Assembly (NCBI GenBank): GCA_902582405.1
Contig: CACHSA010000011.1
Span: 1-43,198, forward strand
Reading direction: 5' to 3'
Length of the DNA: 43,198 nt
From: an uncultured Bacteroidota bacterium
Lineage (GTDB): Bacteria > Bacteroidota > Bacteroidia > Flavobacteriales > Flavobacteriaceae
The notes beneath the pieces were generated by a model that saw nothing but the letters and a program-made list of their open reading frames with translations, had not been told where the DNA came from and ran no database searches. Positions 8,582 through 16,328 of the stretch are shown here, in pieces. How positions within the stretch are numbered: the stretch's first letter is position 1; the number at the start of each line of letters is the position of its first letter. The translations under genes and the position numbers were made by a program.

Positions 8582-8986
8582 TTAAAGAGTACCTTTTTTA
8601 GAGCCATAAAAAAATAGTCCAAGAGTAATAAGTCCTAAAATAATAACTGGTAGTGGTGCGGTAGGATCACCCTTAAAAAATGCAATCAAGTCAGGAAGTG
8701 CAAAAAAGCCTGCAAGAACAAAAAAGAGAAACGATAATCTTTTCAAAACATCCAAATCATTAAATGAAAGTGATCCGTAGATAATAAATAATATTCCAAT
8801 TATTGTTAGACCCAATACCAGACAAAATGTTTCAAACATTTTTATTGCATCAGGTGATGGTGCCTCTCCAAATGCATCTAAAACTAGTGCATTTAAAACA
8901 TCTGGGATAAAAAGACTCAAAAAAAGAGGTAGAATTTGAATAAATATTAAAATTATATTGATTTTAAAAATGGTTTTTATTTTCAT
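8582..8986 (-). CDS. Four-helix membrane protein, unknown function
   Basis: The 134-residue product is almost wholly hydrophobic, with predicted helices at about 8-28, 48-70, 82-103 and 108-128. A polar loop contains DAFGEAPSPDAIK. Close relatives by appearance are small DUF-type membrane proteins of flavobacteria; no catalytic motif is visible. It opens a minus-strand group followed by the RidA-type gene and the DUF4177-like gene. It is divergent from the large surface protein at 9055. Confidence 0.65.
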   Translation of the reverse strand: MKIKTIFKINIILIFIQILPLFLSLFIPDVLNALVLDAFGEAPSPDAIKMFETFCLVLGLTIIGILFIIYGSLSFNDLDVLKRLSFLFFVLAGFFALPDLIAFFKGDPTAPLPVIILGLITLGLFFYGSKKGTL

Positions 8987-9054
8987 AACATAAATTATAT
9001 AAATTGATTTAAAATTAACCTAAAAATTAATTTAAGTAACTTTAAGTTAGAAAA

Positions 9055-11274
9055 ATGCGTTGTCAAATTTCAATTTTATTGTTCTTGATTGGAGGGTTTG
9101 TTGGATATACCCAGCTGAGTAAAATTCATTATATCCCACCTCTTGCTTATGCAGATGATGGAGGTTCTAGGCCAAATAAAGGACAATATTTATATATTTC
9201 AACCCCTAGTAATTCCGTAGTGAATGTTGTAATTACTCCAATTGGTAGTACTCCACAAGCGGTCGCAATTACGAATGCTAGCCCTTATAGGTATGAAATT
9301 CAGGGTGACCCGGGAGCTGGGTCCTCTCAAGCAATGTTGGTTGCAAATAACTCCAATCAAACTGCAAGAGTCCATGTTGACAAAGGTTATATTATTCAAG
9401 CTGTTGAAAGTGAGGTTTATGTTGCACTAAGGACAATGGGAGGAGGTGGGCTTCAAGCAGGAGCGCTTGTGAGTAAGGGTGGTGCTGCACTCGGAACTCA
9501 ATTTAGAGCTGGAATGTATACTAGTTACTTTCCTAGCGGCGCGTTTGTTTCATTTATAAGTGTAATGGGAACAGAAGCAGGAACAATTCTTACAATTAAC
9601 AATATTGATGAAAATGTGGACCTTGTAGATATTGACGAAGGAGCTTTGGGTTCTAATGCTTTTAATCAACTAAACGACATAATCGTAAACCTAAATAGAG
9701 GTGACACCTACACGTTAGCTGCAATAGCAACTGGAGGTGGCGATGTACCTGATGCTTTTGAGTACCATCCAAATCATACTTATAATGGAGACGGATTAAT
9801 TGGAGCTAGAATTACTTCATCCAAGCCTGTAGTCGTAAATTCAGGCTCAATGACAGGTGCTTTTACCGAGGGAGGTGGTGGCTTAAAAGATTATGGGTTT
9901 GACCAACTTGTTGATCAAAGTAAAGTAGGGAAGAAGTATATTTTTAAAAAGGGAGATGGAGGTAATACAACAGAAAATGTTCTACTTGTTGGAACTACAA
10001 ATAACACCTCTATCACAATTAATGGAACGCCTGTAACGACAGCTACAAGAGGAGCTAGGTATTTAAAGAGCATAAGTGTTAGTGCATTTGAAGGTGACGG
10101 AGTTACGGGAAATCCGTTATTGACAACAACAACCATCACTGCTGGTGAATATTTTTTGATAGAGGGGGATATGTATGATGGTAGTGGTAACATGTATGTT
10201 GAAACTTCTGAGCCAGTGTATGCTTTTCAGGGAGTATCTCCTGGAGGAGGACAACAGGTAGGATTATTTTTTGCACCTCCTTTAAAATGCTCAAGCCAAG
10301 GAGATGTAAACAATATCCCTGATATTTTAAGAATAGGAGATATTGACCTAACCGTAGGTAAAATTAATATTATATCAAAAATCGGTGCTGCCATCACAAT
10401 TACAGATAATAATAATACAAATGAACCCATAGGGTCGTTAAGTGTTGCATCTGCAGTAGGACCTAATCCTGTAACTGGAAATGTAAACTATGTTACTTAC
10501 ACTATTTCAGATTTAATTGGGAATGTTTCTGTTTTTAGCAATGACGAACTATATGTAAATTATTTCAACGAAAGTGGTGCTGCAGCGTCCGGAGGGTTTT
10601 ATTCTGGATTTAGCTCTCCTCCAGAAAAACCTACTGAAATAAATGACGGTAGTGTTTTTGGATACTGTGCTCCAAATCTATCCTTACAAGCTGGAAACAT
10701 GGATAATTTTACAAGCTTTGAGTGGATGTTGGACCCAGGAAACGGATACACAAAAATAGTTGGTTATGATAATCAACTGACCGTATCAACTACAATTGCT
10801 GGTAACTACAAGATTCGTGGTTATATAAGTTGTCCTGGTGAACCAACAGAGTTTTTAGACTCAGAATATGTTTCTGTTGTGTTATGCCCTCCAGACTCTG
10901 ACGGCGATGGAATTGAAGACTCTTTGGATGATTGCCCTTTTACTCCTGGTTCAGCTCTCCTCAAGGGCTGTCCCCAACCACTTATAATCGGAAATAACTA
11001 CAAAACCTCTGTTGCGACTGGAACAATTCAGATAATAGAAGAAGGCTACTTTTGTTCTCAATTTTTATCTGGTCATTTTAATACAGCTTATCATTCAGGA
11101 ACAAATGTTAATCCTGAGGTCGGTGACTATATTATTTACAACAACAGACAATTATTTGAAAGCCAATTCGCATTTGGAGAAAACTTTGCATACATGTATC
11201 TCCCCGATTTTACCGTAATTGTTGAAGTACAAAAATCGAATGGAGAAATTGTTGCTATGTACCCTTGTAATTAA
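9055..11274 (+). CDS. Large secreted surface protein, IgGFc-binding-like with a thrombospondin-3 motif
   Basis: The 739-residue product has a signal peptide (MRCQISILLFLIGGFVGYTQ). Residues ~25-400 are rich in short beta strands and Gly/Thr/Asn. The segments PPLAYADDGG, YLYISTPSNSVVNVVITP, VSFISVMGTEAG, and KPVVVNSGSMTGAF resemble the IgGFc-binding N-terminal-domain proteins found in Bacteroidota. Around residues 615-640 is a calcium-binding thrombospondin type-3 motif (PDSDGDGIEDSLDDCPFTPG), a common linker before C-terminal modules of surface proteins. The last ~100 residues are aromatic-rich, ending IVAMYPCN, and do not look like a standard type IX sorting domain. Probable cell-surface adhesin or host/particle-interaction protein; the ligand is unknown. 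It is convergent with the dehydrogenase gene, 5 bases between stops. Confidence 0.75.
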   Translation: MRCQISILLFLIGGFVGYTQLSKIHYIPPLAYADDGGSRPNKGQYLYISTPSNSVVNVVITPIGSTPQAVAITNASPYRYEIQGDPGAGSSQAMLVANNSNQTARVHVDKGYIIQAVESEVYVALRTMGGGGLQAGALVSKGGAALGTQFRAGMYTSYFPSGAFVSFISVMGTEAGTILTINNIDENVDLVDIDEGALGSNAFNQLNDIIVNLNRGDTYTLAAIATGGGDVPDAFEYHPNHTYNGDGLIGARITSSKPVVVNSGSMTGAFTEGGGGLKDYGFDQLVDQSKVGKKYIFKKGDGGNTTENVLLVGTTNNTSITINGTPVTTATRGARYLKSISVSAFEGDGVTGNPLLTTTTITAGEYFLIEGDMYDGSGNMYVETSEPVYAFQGVSPGGGQQVGLFFAPPLKCSSQGDVNNIPDILRIGDIDLTVGKINIISKIGAAITITDNNNTNEPIGSLSVASAVGPNPVTGNVNYVTYTISDLIGNVSVFSNDELYVNYFNESGAAASGGFYSGFSSPPEKPTEINDGSVFGYCAPNLSLQAGNMDNFTSFEWMLDPGNGYTKIVGYDNQLTVSTTIAGNYKIRGYISCPGEPTEFLDSEYVSVVLCPPDSDGDGIEDSLDDCPFTPGSALLKGCPQPLIIGNNYKTSVATGTIQIIEEGYFCSQFLSGHFNTAYHSGTNVNPEVGDYIIYNNRQLFESQFAFGENFAYMYLPDFTVIVEVQKSNGEIVAMYPCN

Positions 11275-11279
11275 ACTCT

Positions 11280-12200
11280 CTAGTACATATTCCCCCTACT
11301 TACCTCATTATGAGGTTTCTTCCCATTTTTTATTCTTTGGAAGTTTTCTAAAGCCTGTCTAATTGATTCTTTTGCGTAAGTAAGGCTAGCAATGTGAGGT
11401 GTAATTTTAATTTTGGGATTTTGCCATAAAGGACTATTATTTGGGAGTGGCTCTTTTTCAAAAACATCTAAAAATGCTCCAGTTAATTTACCTTCTTCGA
11501 TTGCTCTTATAATATCTTTTTCTACGTGAACAGCTCCTCTAGAAACATTTATCAAATATGTTGGGAAAACAAGGTCATTGAATAATTTAGCATTTAACAA
11601 CCCCCTTGTTTTAGGAGTTAAAGGAACTGTACATATTAACACGTTAATTTTTTTTAGAAACTCCTTCAACTGATTTCCGTAAAACGAAGGAAAAATGGTC
11701 TCTTTAGAAGAATTGCTATATCCAAAAACTTCAAATCCCAATCTATATAAAGCATTGGCAGCATCCATCCCTAAATGACCTATCCCCAATATTCCAACTT
11801 TTAGATTTTTCTCATCAAATTCAAATTGTGCCCAGTGATTTCTTTTTTGTGCATCTTGGAAATCATACCAACATCTTTGATAATTCAAAACCGCCATAAG
11901 TATGTAATTCGTCATTGAAAATGCCATCTGAGGGTCTACAATTCTACTTATAGGTATATCTTTTGGAATGGTATCATCATTTAGAATATGATCTACTCCA
12001 GCTCCCATAGAAAAAATAAATTTGAGATTCTTAAATTTTTTCAAAGAGCCCCTGGGATGTCCCCAAACCATAACACACTCAATTTCTTCTGGCTTATCTG
12101 TTTCATAGCCAATCAACACTTTTTCATTTGGTGCTTGCTTATGAAACTCTATTTCCCATTTTTTTGTTTGTGTTGGCGGAGCTATAATTGCAAATTTCAT
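11280..12200 (-). CDS. D-2-hydroxyacid dehydrogenase, GhrA-like (glyoxylate/hydroxypyruvate reductase type)
   Basis: The 306-residue protein has the NAD(P)-binding Rossmann motif G139-I-G141-H-L-G144. The expected catalytic triad is present: R231 in NVSRGAV, E260 in FEKEPL, and H279 in ITPHIA. The arrangement and ~310-residue length match the GhrA branch, which reduces glyoxylate to glycolate and hydroxypyruvate to glycerate. Substrate could also be another 2-oxoacid. The upstream gene at 12211 ends 10 bases before this start, so co-transcription is likely although the functions are unrelated. Confidence 0.9.
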   Translation of the reverse strand: MKFAIIAPPTQTKKWEIEFHKQAPNEKVLIGYETDKPEEIECVMVWGHPRGSLKKFKNLKFIFSMGAGVDHILNDDTIPKDIPISRIVDPQMAFSMTNYILMAVLNYQRCWYDFQDAQKRNHWAQFEFDEKNLKVGILGIGHLGMDAANALYRLGFEVFGYSNSSKETIFPSFYGNQLKEFLKKINVLICTVPLTPKTRGLLNAKLFNDLVFPTYLINVSRGAVHVEKDIIRAIEEGKLTGAFLDVFEKEPLPNNSPLWQNPKIKITPHIASLTYAKESIRQALENFQRIKNGKKPHNEVSRGNMY

Positions 12201-12210
12201 AATACAAATA

Positions 12211-12876
12211 TTAAAATAAACCTTCCTTTTTTACCTTTTCAATAACCTTTTTTAATTTTTCAGTAGTATTTTCTATTCCATAGAGTCTTCCAACTTCTGT
12301 TCTTCTTCTATCACTTAAAAATTTATAAAGTTCAAAATCATATTTATCATTAAAAACTTTTTCCTGGTTCATAGCTTTATGTTTAATCATTTTAGAGTTA
12401 AACCAATTAGTAATTTTTTCGGAATTCCCTGCACCATAGTCATATTTAAAAGTAAGAACATCATATATTTCCTCTAAGTCATTTCTTAACTCTTCATTTT
12501 CAATTTTTAATATTAGTCCTGAATTTATAAGAGAAGTAAAGTACATTTTCTTAGAATTGAAAAAAGGTCTAAATGCTAAAATTGTCTTCATGTCGTCTCT
12601 TAGAGCATATTGATTTTGAAAATAATATTGTTTTACTTTCTTAGAATCAATTACGTTCCAATTTACCAAAATAGAATCCGTAACATCAACAACGGATTTT
12701 AATTCTGCTCTTATTGTCAGCAATGAATAATAATTTTGTTCAAGCTCATATAAAACGTTCTTTGATAAAACTGCGTTATCTTCATTTAGCTTTATCTTTT
12801 GTATGTAGCGTTCAACTGAAAAAGAGCCAATTATTGAAAAGAAAATTGCAATAGCACTAAAAAAATTAGTTTTCAT
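12211..12876 (-). CDS. Membrane-anchored helical protein, unknown function (DUF6090-like)
   Basis: The 221-residue product has an N-terminal hydrophobic segment (about residues 5-19) followed by a long, charged, mainly helical region. It lacks a lipobox and resembles the DUF6090 proteins common in flavobacteria (membrane helix, then paired helices with an L-x-x-x-L heptad pattern), but this is a resemblance, not a firm match. No catalytic motif is seen. A hairpin terminator at 12901-12928 ends the gene upstream of it, so transcription probably starts between 12901 and 12876. It reads into the dehydrogenase 10 bases downstream. Confidence 0.6.
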   Translation of the reverse strand: MKTNFFSAIAIFFSIIGSFSVERYIQKIKLNEDNAVLSKNVLYELEQNYYSLLTIRAELKSVVDVTDSILVNWNVIDSKKVKQYYFQNQYALRDDMKTILAFRPFFNSKKMYFTSLINSGLILKIENEELRNDLEEIYDVLTFKYDYGAGNSEKITNWFNSKMIKHKAMNQEKVFNDKYDFELYKFLSDRRRTEVGRLYGIENTTEKLKKVIEKVKKEGLF

Positions 12877-12900
12877 CAGTAGAGTTAAAAATCTAAAATA

Positions 12901-12928
12901 AAAAAAGTCCTCAAAAGAGGACTTTTTT
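12901..12928 (-). terminator. Terminator of the 12944-13624 gene
   Basis: A 12-bp stem (12901-12912 with 12917-12928) with an AAAA loop. The core is GTCCTC/GAGGAC flanked by A and T runs, so it can act in both directions. It is 15 bases past the stop of the secreted-protein gene read on the minus strand. Confidence 0.9.
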
Positions 12929-12943
12929 AAATTAAAAAATAAA

Positions 12944-13624
12944 TTAAAATTGTTTTATAAGTACCCGTGTAAATGTTTGACTATAAGTAGAATTTGATAT
13001 TTCCTTTTGAAAAGTTGAAAATGCTTCTTGCTCCTTTTTGTTATCCGGCCCAAATTTAAAAGCAGACTCTAAATCTGGGTATGTAAGATAAATATACATA
13101 TTCTCACCGTTGTCTGAACCGTGTACAATTTGTCCCATACTTACAAGTCCAGGGGATTTAGATGATTTCATAAGTTTTCCAAAAGCAGCCGCAAACCCGG
13201 GTTGATTTTTAACTTTAAAAAGCCAAGCTTGTCCAATTGGTTCCGGCTTGTCTAAATTAAAATTAAGCAAACCTACCCCCGCGCTTCTTCTAGCAGAATT
13301 AACATATTTACCCATATTGGATATATATAAATCCCACTTTGGCCCTTTTAAAGAGCCCCTGAAATCTGCAAGAGACTTTGCAGATTGACTAAACATACTT
13401 AAGATATGCGTCCCTTTAAAATTATTACCCTTCATCGCAATACTAGAAAAGGATACGCTAACATCCTCTGGTATTTTGATACTTGAATAATAATCTGTAA
13501 CGAGTTCAGCAACATTAGATGCATTCCCTCCATCGACGTCAATTATGACATCGAGCCAATAAATGTTTTGAGAGAAACTGTTGATAGAAAATAATAAACT
13601 AAATAATAAAAGTAATTTTTTCAT
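12944..13624 (-). CDS. Secreted two-half alpha/beta-barrel-like protein (local family member A)
   Basis: The 226-residue product has a clear signal peptide (MKKLLLLFSLLFSINSFSQ). Two halves share a pattern of edge strand, helix, and two strands, as in dimeric alpha-beta barrel/ferredoxin-like folds (ABM, Dabb, NIPSNAP). The first opens IYWLDVIIDVDGG and contains GTHILSMF; the second opens AWLFKVKNQPG and contains MYIYLTYPDLE. The same layout recurs in the proteins at 14794, 21223 and 21979, suggesting divergent paralogues. I do not recognise a named family and the pairwise identity is low. Upstream is the shared promoter-leader block at 13631-13659. It is followed downstream by its own terminator. 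Function unknown; a secreted role in binding or transforming small molecules is an inference from the fold pattern only. Confidence 0.8.
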   Translation of the reverse strand: MKKLLLLFSLLFSINSFSQNIYWLDVIIDVDGGNASNVAELVTDYYSSIKIPEDVSVSFSSIAMKGNNFKGTHILSMFSQSAKSLADFRGSLKGPKWDLYISNMGKYVNSARRSAGVGLLNFNLDKPEPIGQAWLFKVKNQPGFAAAFGKLMKSSKSPGLVSMGQIVHGSDNGENMYIYLTYPDLESAFKFGPDNKKEQEAFSTFQKEISNSTYSQTFTRVLIKQF

Positions 13625-13630
13625 TGAATT

Positions 13631-13659
13631 TTAAATTTATGGTTAATCCCATAAATTTA
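13631..13659 (-). promoter_or_regulatory. Shared promoter-leader block upstream of the 13624 gene
   Basis: Reading the minus strand, TAAATTTA (13659-13652) is followed after 5 bases by TTAACCATAAATTTAA (13646-13631), 22 nt ahead of the ATG. The first element fits a Bacteroidota -7 box in position, the second would start close to the transcription start. The same layout precedes the genes at 14794, 20592, 21223, 22707 and 16329. No clear -33 TTTG is seen here. Confidence 0.55.
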
Positions 13660-13666
13660 TAAATTA

Positions 13667-14191
13667 TTATTTAGTTTTTAGCACATCGGCACGCTCATAA
13701 ACGTAAAACATCTTTACCTTCCCGTCTTCGATGAGTGCATCGTGAACTTGAAATACTTTCACTTTTTCTCCCTCAAGTTCTATAGTTAAATCATGACCTG
13801 ATGTTACCCACTGCTTTAAAGAACCTTTTTCATCGGTTAATTGATTTGAAATAAAATAATTTGGCTCCCACTTTGGAGAGTTCCCTTCAAACCACATTGA
13901 CAAAAAATTAATGTGAGCCTCTGATCCATCGATAAATTCACCGTTAGGACCCCAAACTTTAATATCATCAAAATTTAGTTTTTTTATTGCTTCCAAATCC
14001 CCTTCATTATGGGCTTTAATATAATCTTCCCAAACTTTTGTAGCAGATTCTGCACCGCCATATAAATCAAGTTTTTTTCCTGATTCATCTGATACATCAT
14101 ATCCTATCCTTTTAGAAACTTCGACTTCTTTTACTTGCTGCTGGCAGGAAATTAAAAAAGATAAACTTATCAGTATAATTACATTTTTCAT
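13667..14191 (-). CDS. NTF2/SnoaL-like lipoprotein
   Basis: I place the start at 14191, nine codons inside the longest frame, because the product then begins MKNVIILISLSFLISC with a textbook lipobox (FLISC, Cys 16). An N-terminal acidic linker precedes an NTF2-like domain. Its signs are the helix ATKVWEDYIKAHNEGDLEAI, a DDIKVWGPNGE strand, and the final VFQVHDALIEDGKVKMFYVYER strand pair typical of SnoaL/DUF4440 proteins. Catalytic residues cannot be assigned. It lies 42 bases upstream of the secreted family member at 12944 on the same strand and 41 bases downstream of the SRPBCC gene. The three probably form one transcriptional neighbourhood, but 12944 has its own promoter-like block. Confidence 0.8.
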   Translation of the reverse strand: MKNVIILISLSFLISCQQQVKEVEVSKRIGYDVSDESGKKLDLYGGAESATKVWEDYIKAHNEGDLEAIKKLNFDDIKVWGPNGEFIDGSEAHINFLSMWFEGNSPKWEPNYFISNQLTDEKGSLKQWVTSGHDLTIELEGEKVKVFQVHDALIEDGKVKMFYVYERADVLKTK

Positions 14192-14232
14192 TTTATAAAT
14201 ATTTTGTTTGATGTACAATATTAGTAAATTAT

Positions 14233-14670
14233 TTACGACCTGTATCCATCACTGCCAAAACCTTCTGACACCCCACTTTGACAAAATTGTCTCAAACTTT
14301 CCAAATATTTTCCTATACTATAATTCATATTAGCATAAAAGTCGTCTTGATCTTCAAAAGCCGATTGAGAATACCTAACTCTAGTTTTATCAGCATTTTC
14401 ATCTAATTCGTAAGTGTACTCTTGACCAATTAATGCCTTCAAGCTTGTATCTACACATTCCCATGTTATTTTCTTGTTCTTTTCATATTCTGTGATTTGA
14501 ATTTTAAAATCAATCTCTGCAAATTTAAAATTGATATTGCCATTTAATTTAGACTCGCCGGAAGTTTCAGTTGTATACCATTTTTGAAGCTTTTGAATAT
14601 CGGTGAGTGCATCAAATACGTCATCAACTGAAGATTTTATATGAAATAAATGCTTTATCGAATAACTCAT
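14233..14670 (-). CDS. SRPBCC/AHSA1-family protein
   Basis: The 145-residue protein opens with the signature SYSIKHLFHIKSSVDDVFDALTDIQKLQKWY of the START-like (SRPBCC, Activator of Hsp90 ATPase homologue 1) superfamily: first strand, pair of short helices, W near 31. The central strands FKFAEIDFKIQITEY and KKITWECVD follow, then a final long helix (YSIGKYLESLRQFCQSG). These proteins have a deep hydrophobic pocket for lipid-like or aromatic ligands. No signal peptide, so it is cytosolic, unlike its neighbours. It is first in a minus-strand group with the NTF2-like lipoprotein and diverges from the secreted protein gene at 14794. Confidence 0.85.
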   Translation of the reverse strand: MSYSIKHLFHIKSSVDDVFDALTDIQKLQKWYTTETSGESKLNGNINFKFAEIDFKIQITEYEKNKKITWECVDTSLKALIGQEYTYELDENADKTRVRYSQSAFEDQDDFYANMNYSIGKYLESLRQFCQSGVSEGFGSDGYRS

Positions 14671-14759
14671 ATTTTATGATTTAAATTTTATTATTTGTAA
14701 TACTAAGGATTAAGTAACTATAATCAAATTTTTTGAAATTATTTTGAATATTTTTTTGA

Positions 14760-14789
14760 TATATTTACCCATATTAACCATAAATTAAA
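14760..14789 (+). promoter_or_regulatory. Shared promoter-leader block upstream of the 14794 gene
   Basis: TATATTTA (14760-14767), 6 bases, then TTAACCATAAATTAAA (14774-14789), which starts 20 nt ahead of the ATG at 14794. The second element is identical over 16 bases to the one upstream of the 22707 gene. A TTTTTTG run lies about 24 bases upstream of the -7-like box and could serve as the -33 element. Confidence 0.6.
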
Positions 14790-14793
14790 CATT

Positions 14794-15549
14794 ATGAAAA
14801 AATTACTATCATTAATTCTTTTATTTTCGACTTTTGCTGGTGCTCAAGTATATCAAACATTCTCTATGCACTTTGTTCGAGTAGAAGGTGACCTTGAAGC
14901 ATTCGAAAAAGTACAAACAATGTATATGCAAAAAGTTGCTCAAAATGCAGTTGAAAAAGATGATATTGCTTTTTGGGCTTTTCTAAAAAGAGTCCGCATG
15001 GATAACATTGATGACGAAGAAATAATGAATTATCTTTTTGTCCAATCAAACAAAGATATCACTGCAATGCTGAGTGATAAGAATAGATGGTGGGAAAACG
15101 CTTCCAATATTTTAACTAAAGACGAACAAGAATTGGTAGCTGCTCTTCAGCAATCATACGAATGGACCGCCGACCACAGACACATATTCGTTGACGAAGT
15201 AAGTATTGCAAATGGCCTTGGAAACTATATTCAATTTAATTTTGCTAGACCAAAAAATTTAAATGGTTTTATATCTGAAAACCAAACTCTGTGGAAAAAT
15301 TATTTTTCATCCAATATGAAAAAAATGAATATGGTAAATTGGGGTGTTGGAAGACATATTGCCCCTTTATCGCAAAGATGGTCAACAGTTGTTACCTGGG
15401 ACATGTTCGAGAGTCTTGAAGATTTGATGAAATATAGAATTGGTGTAGGCCCTCCAACTCCATCAAAATCTAAAATGAGTACCTATAATCCAGAGGGGTT
15501 TAGAAGTTCGGTAATTTTTCAACCATTAAAATTTGCTGTTAAGCAGTAA
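14794..15549 (+). CDS. Secreted two-half protein (local family member B)
   Basis: The 251-residue product has a signal peptide (MKKLLSLILLFSTFAGAQ). The first half starts VYQTFSMHFVRVEGDLEAFEK and the second GNYIQFNFARPKNLNGF, each a strand followed by an amphipathic helix and further strands (STVVTWDMFESLEDLM). This matches the duplicated alpha/beta-barrel-like layout of the proteins at 12944, 21223 and 21979. It is Trp-rich (WAFLKRV, RWWENA, EWTADH, NWGVG, RWSTVVTW), so a ligand pocket is plausible. No assigned family and no catalytic motif. It has the shared promoter-leader block upstream and a terminator at 15561-15600. Confidence 0.8.
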   Translation: MKKLLSLILLFSTFAGAQVYQTFSMHFVRVEGDLEAFEKVQTMYMQKVAQNAVEKDDIAFWAFLKRVRMDNIDDEEIMNYLFVQSNKDITAMLSDKNRWWENASNILTKDEQELVAALQQSYEWTADHRHIFVDEVSIANGLGNYIQFNFARPKNLNGFISENQTLWKNYFSSNMKKMNMVNWGVGRHIAPLSQRWSTVVTWDMFESLEDLMKYRIGVGPPTPSKSKMSTYNPEGFRSSVIFQPLKFAVKQ

Positions 15550-15560
15550 AGTTTTATTTA

Positions 15561-15600
15561 TATTAACGTCTGTTTAAAATGGCGGGCGTTAATATTTTTT
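15561..15600 (+). terminator. Terminator after the secreted protein gene
   Basis: Stem TATTAACGTCTG (15561-15572) pairs with CGGGCGTTAATA (15583-15594) with two G-T wobbles and a 10-base loop, followed by T6 at 15595-15600. It is 11 bases past the stop of the 14794 gene. Confidence 0.75.
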
Positions 15601-15614
15601 AAATCAAAATTTCT

Positions 15615-16025
15615 ATGAAAAAGATATTCATAACAATTTTAATCACATTTATTTCATCAATAATAATTGGGATTTTACCAGCAATTTTATTTTATGTCCC
15701 CAGTCAAATTGAATTTGCAAGACAATTCCCAGACATTGTAAATGCAGAACCAGATCCTATATTTATGTTACTAGGATCTTTAGCTCTTCTTATATTATGG
15801 GTAATAAGTTTTGACAAAATGGGAATTAAAGATTACAAAAAAGGGGCTTTAACAGGTATCTGGTATTCTATGCTTTGTTTTATTTTCTTTGATTTAACCC
15901 TTTCTGGACTTACCAATATTTATTCAATGGAATTCATTATTACTGACATCTTACTTTCTGGGATTATTGGTGGTCCTCAAGGTGCAATAATAGGTTGGTC
16001 ACTTGGAAGATTTACTGGGAAATAA
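15615..16025 (+). CDS. Multi-helix membrane protein, unknown function
   Basis: The 136-residue product has about four hydrophobic segments (residues 5-30, 48-66, 78-97, 106-130), with an extracytoplasmic-looking loop QIEFARQFPDIVNAEPDPI between the first two. The Gly-rich last segment (GIIGGPQGAIIGWSLGRF) suggests helix packing. The topology resembles DUF1761-type small membrane proteins, but I do not claim membership. It follows the terminator of the preceding secreted protein, so it likely has its own promoter in the 15-base gap or reads through weakly. Confidence 0.65.
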   Translation: MKKIFITILITFISSIIIGILPAILFYVPSQIEFARQFPDIVNAEPDPIFMLLGSLALLILWVISFDKMGIKDYKKGALTGIWYSMLCFIFFDLTLSGLTNIYSMEFIITDILLSGIIGGPQGAIIGWSLGRFTGK

Positions 16026-16140
16026 ACAGTAATTCTTTGATTTTTTTATGAGAAATTTAAAAGTTGATGGGCTTTCCATTACAAATAATTATACCTAGTT
16101 ATATCCTTTATTAAGAATTTCTGTGTTTAGATCAATTAAA

Positions 16141-16230
16141 AATGAAAAAATTGATCAAAATTGATTCAAATTGTTCGAAAAATGATCAAAAATGATCAAA
16201 AATCATCAAAAATGATCAAAAATGAACATA
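16141..16230. repeat. Helically phased 10-bp tandem repeat (AATGATCAAA consensus)
   Basis: Nine consecutive 10-base units from 16141 to 16230. Units at 16181, 16191 and 16211 are exactly AATGATCAAA; the one at 16201 differs by one base and the others by two or more. Each good unit holds the palindrome TGATCA and an A-tract, spaced by one helical turn. This fits intrinsic curvature or an array of protein-binding sites. It lies ~60-150 bases upstream of the promoter-like box for the lipoprotein gene at 16329, in the 303-base gap after 16025, which otherwise shows no gene. Confidence 0.85.
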
Positions 16231-16293
16231 AATCGTAAGATATTAATTTGTGTAAATAATATATCTATTTGCTATGAAAGTGTTCAATTTTGA

Positions 16294-16313
16294 TATATTT
16301 GACAATAAATCAT
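16294..16313 (+). promoter_or_regulatory. Promoter-like block of the tandem NTF2-like lipoprotein gene
   Basis: TATATTTG (16294-16301) matches the Bacteroidota -7 consensus TAnnTTTG exactly, with a TTTG at 16268-16271 as candidate -33 element (22 bases apart). It is followed by ACAA then TAAATCATAAATC, a variant of the shared leader. Its position between 16290 and 16329 argues that translation starts at 16329, not at the upstream ATG at 16290. Confidence 0.65.
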
Positions 16314-16328
16314 AAATCGAAATCAAAA

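Noticed and set aside
9199-10430. Several frames opposite to the IgGFc-binding-like gene
   Set aside because: They are antisense shadows of a long gene with consistent domain content; none has a signal or domain.
16141-16230. CRISPR-like array
   Set aside because: Units are 10 bp and contiguous with no spacers, and no cas genes occur in the window.
16290-16328. Extended N-terminus of the tandem NTF2-like lipoprotein
   Set aside because: The -7 box TATATTTG lies inside it and the signal peptide begins at 16329.
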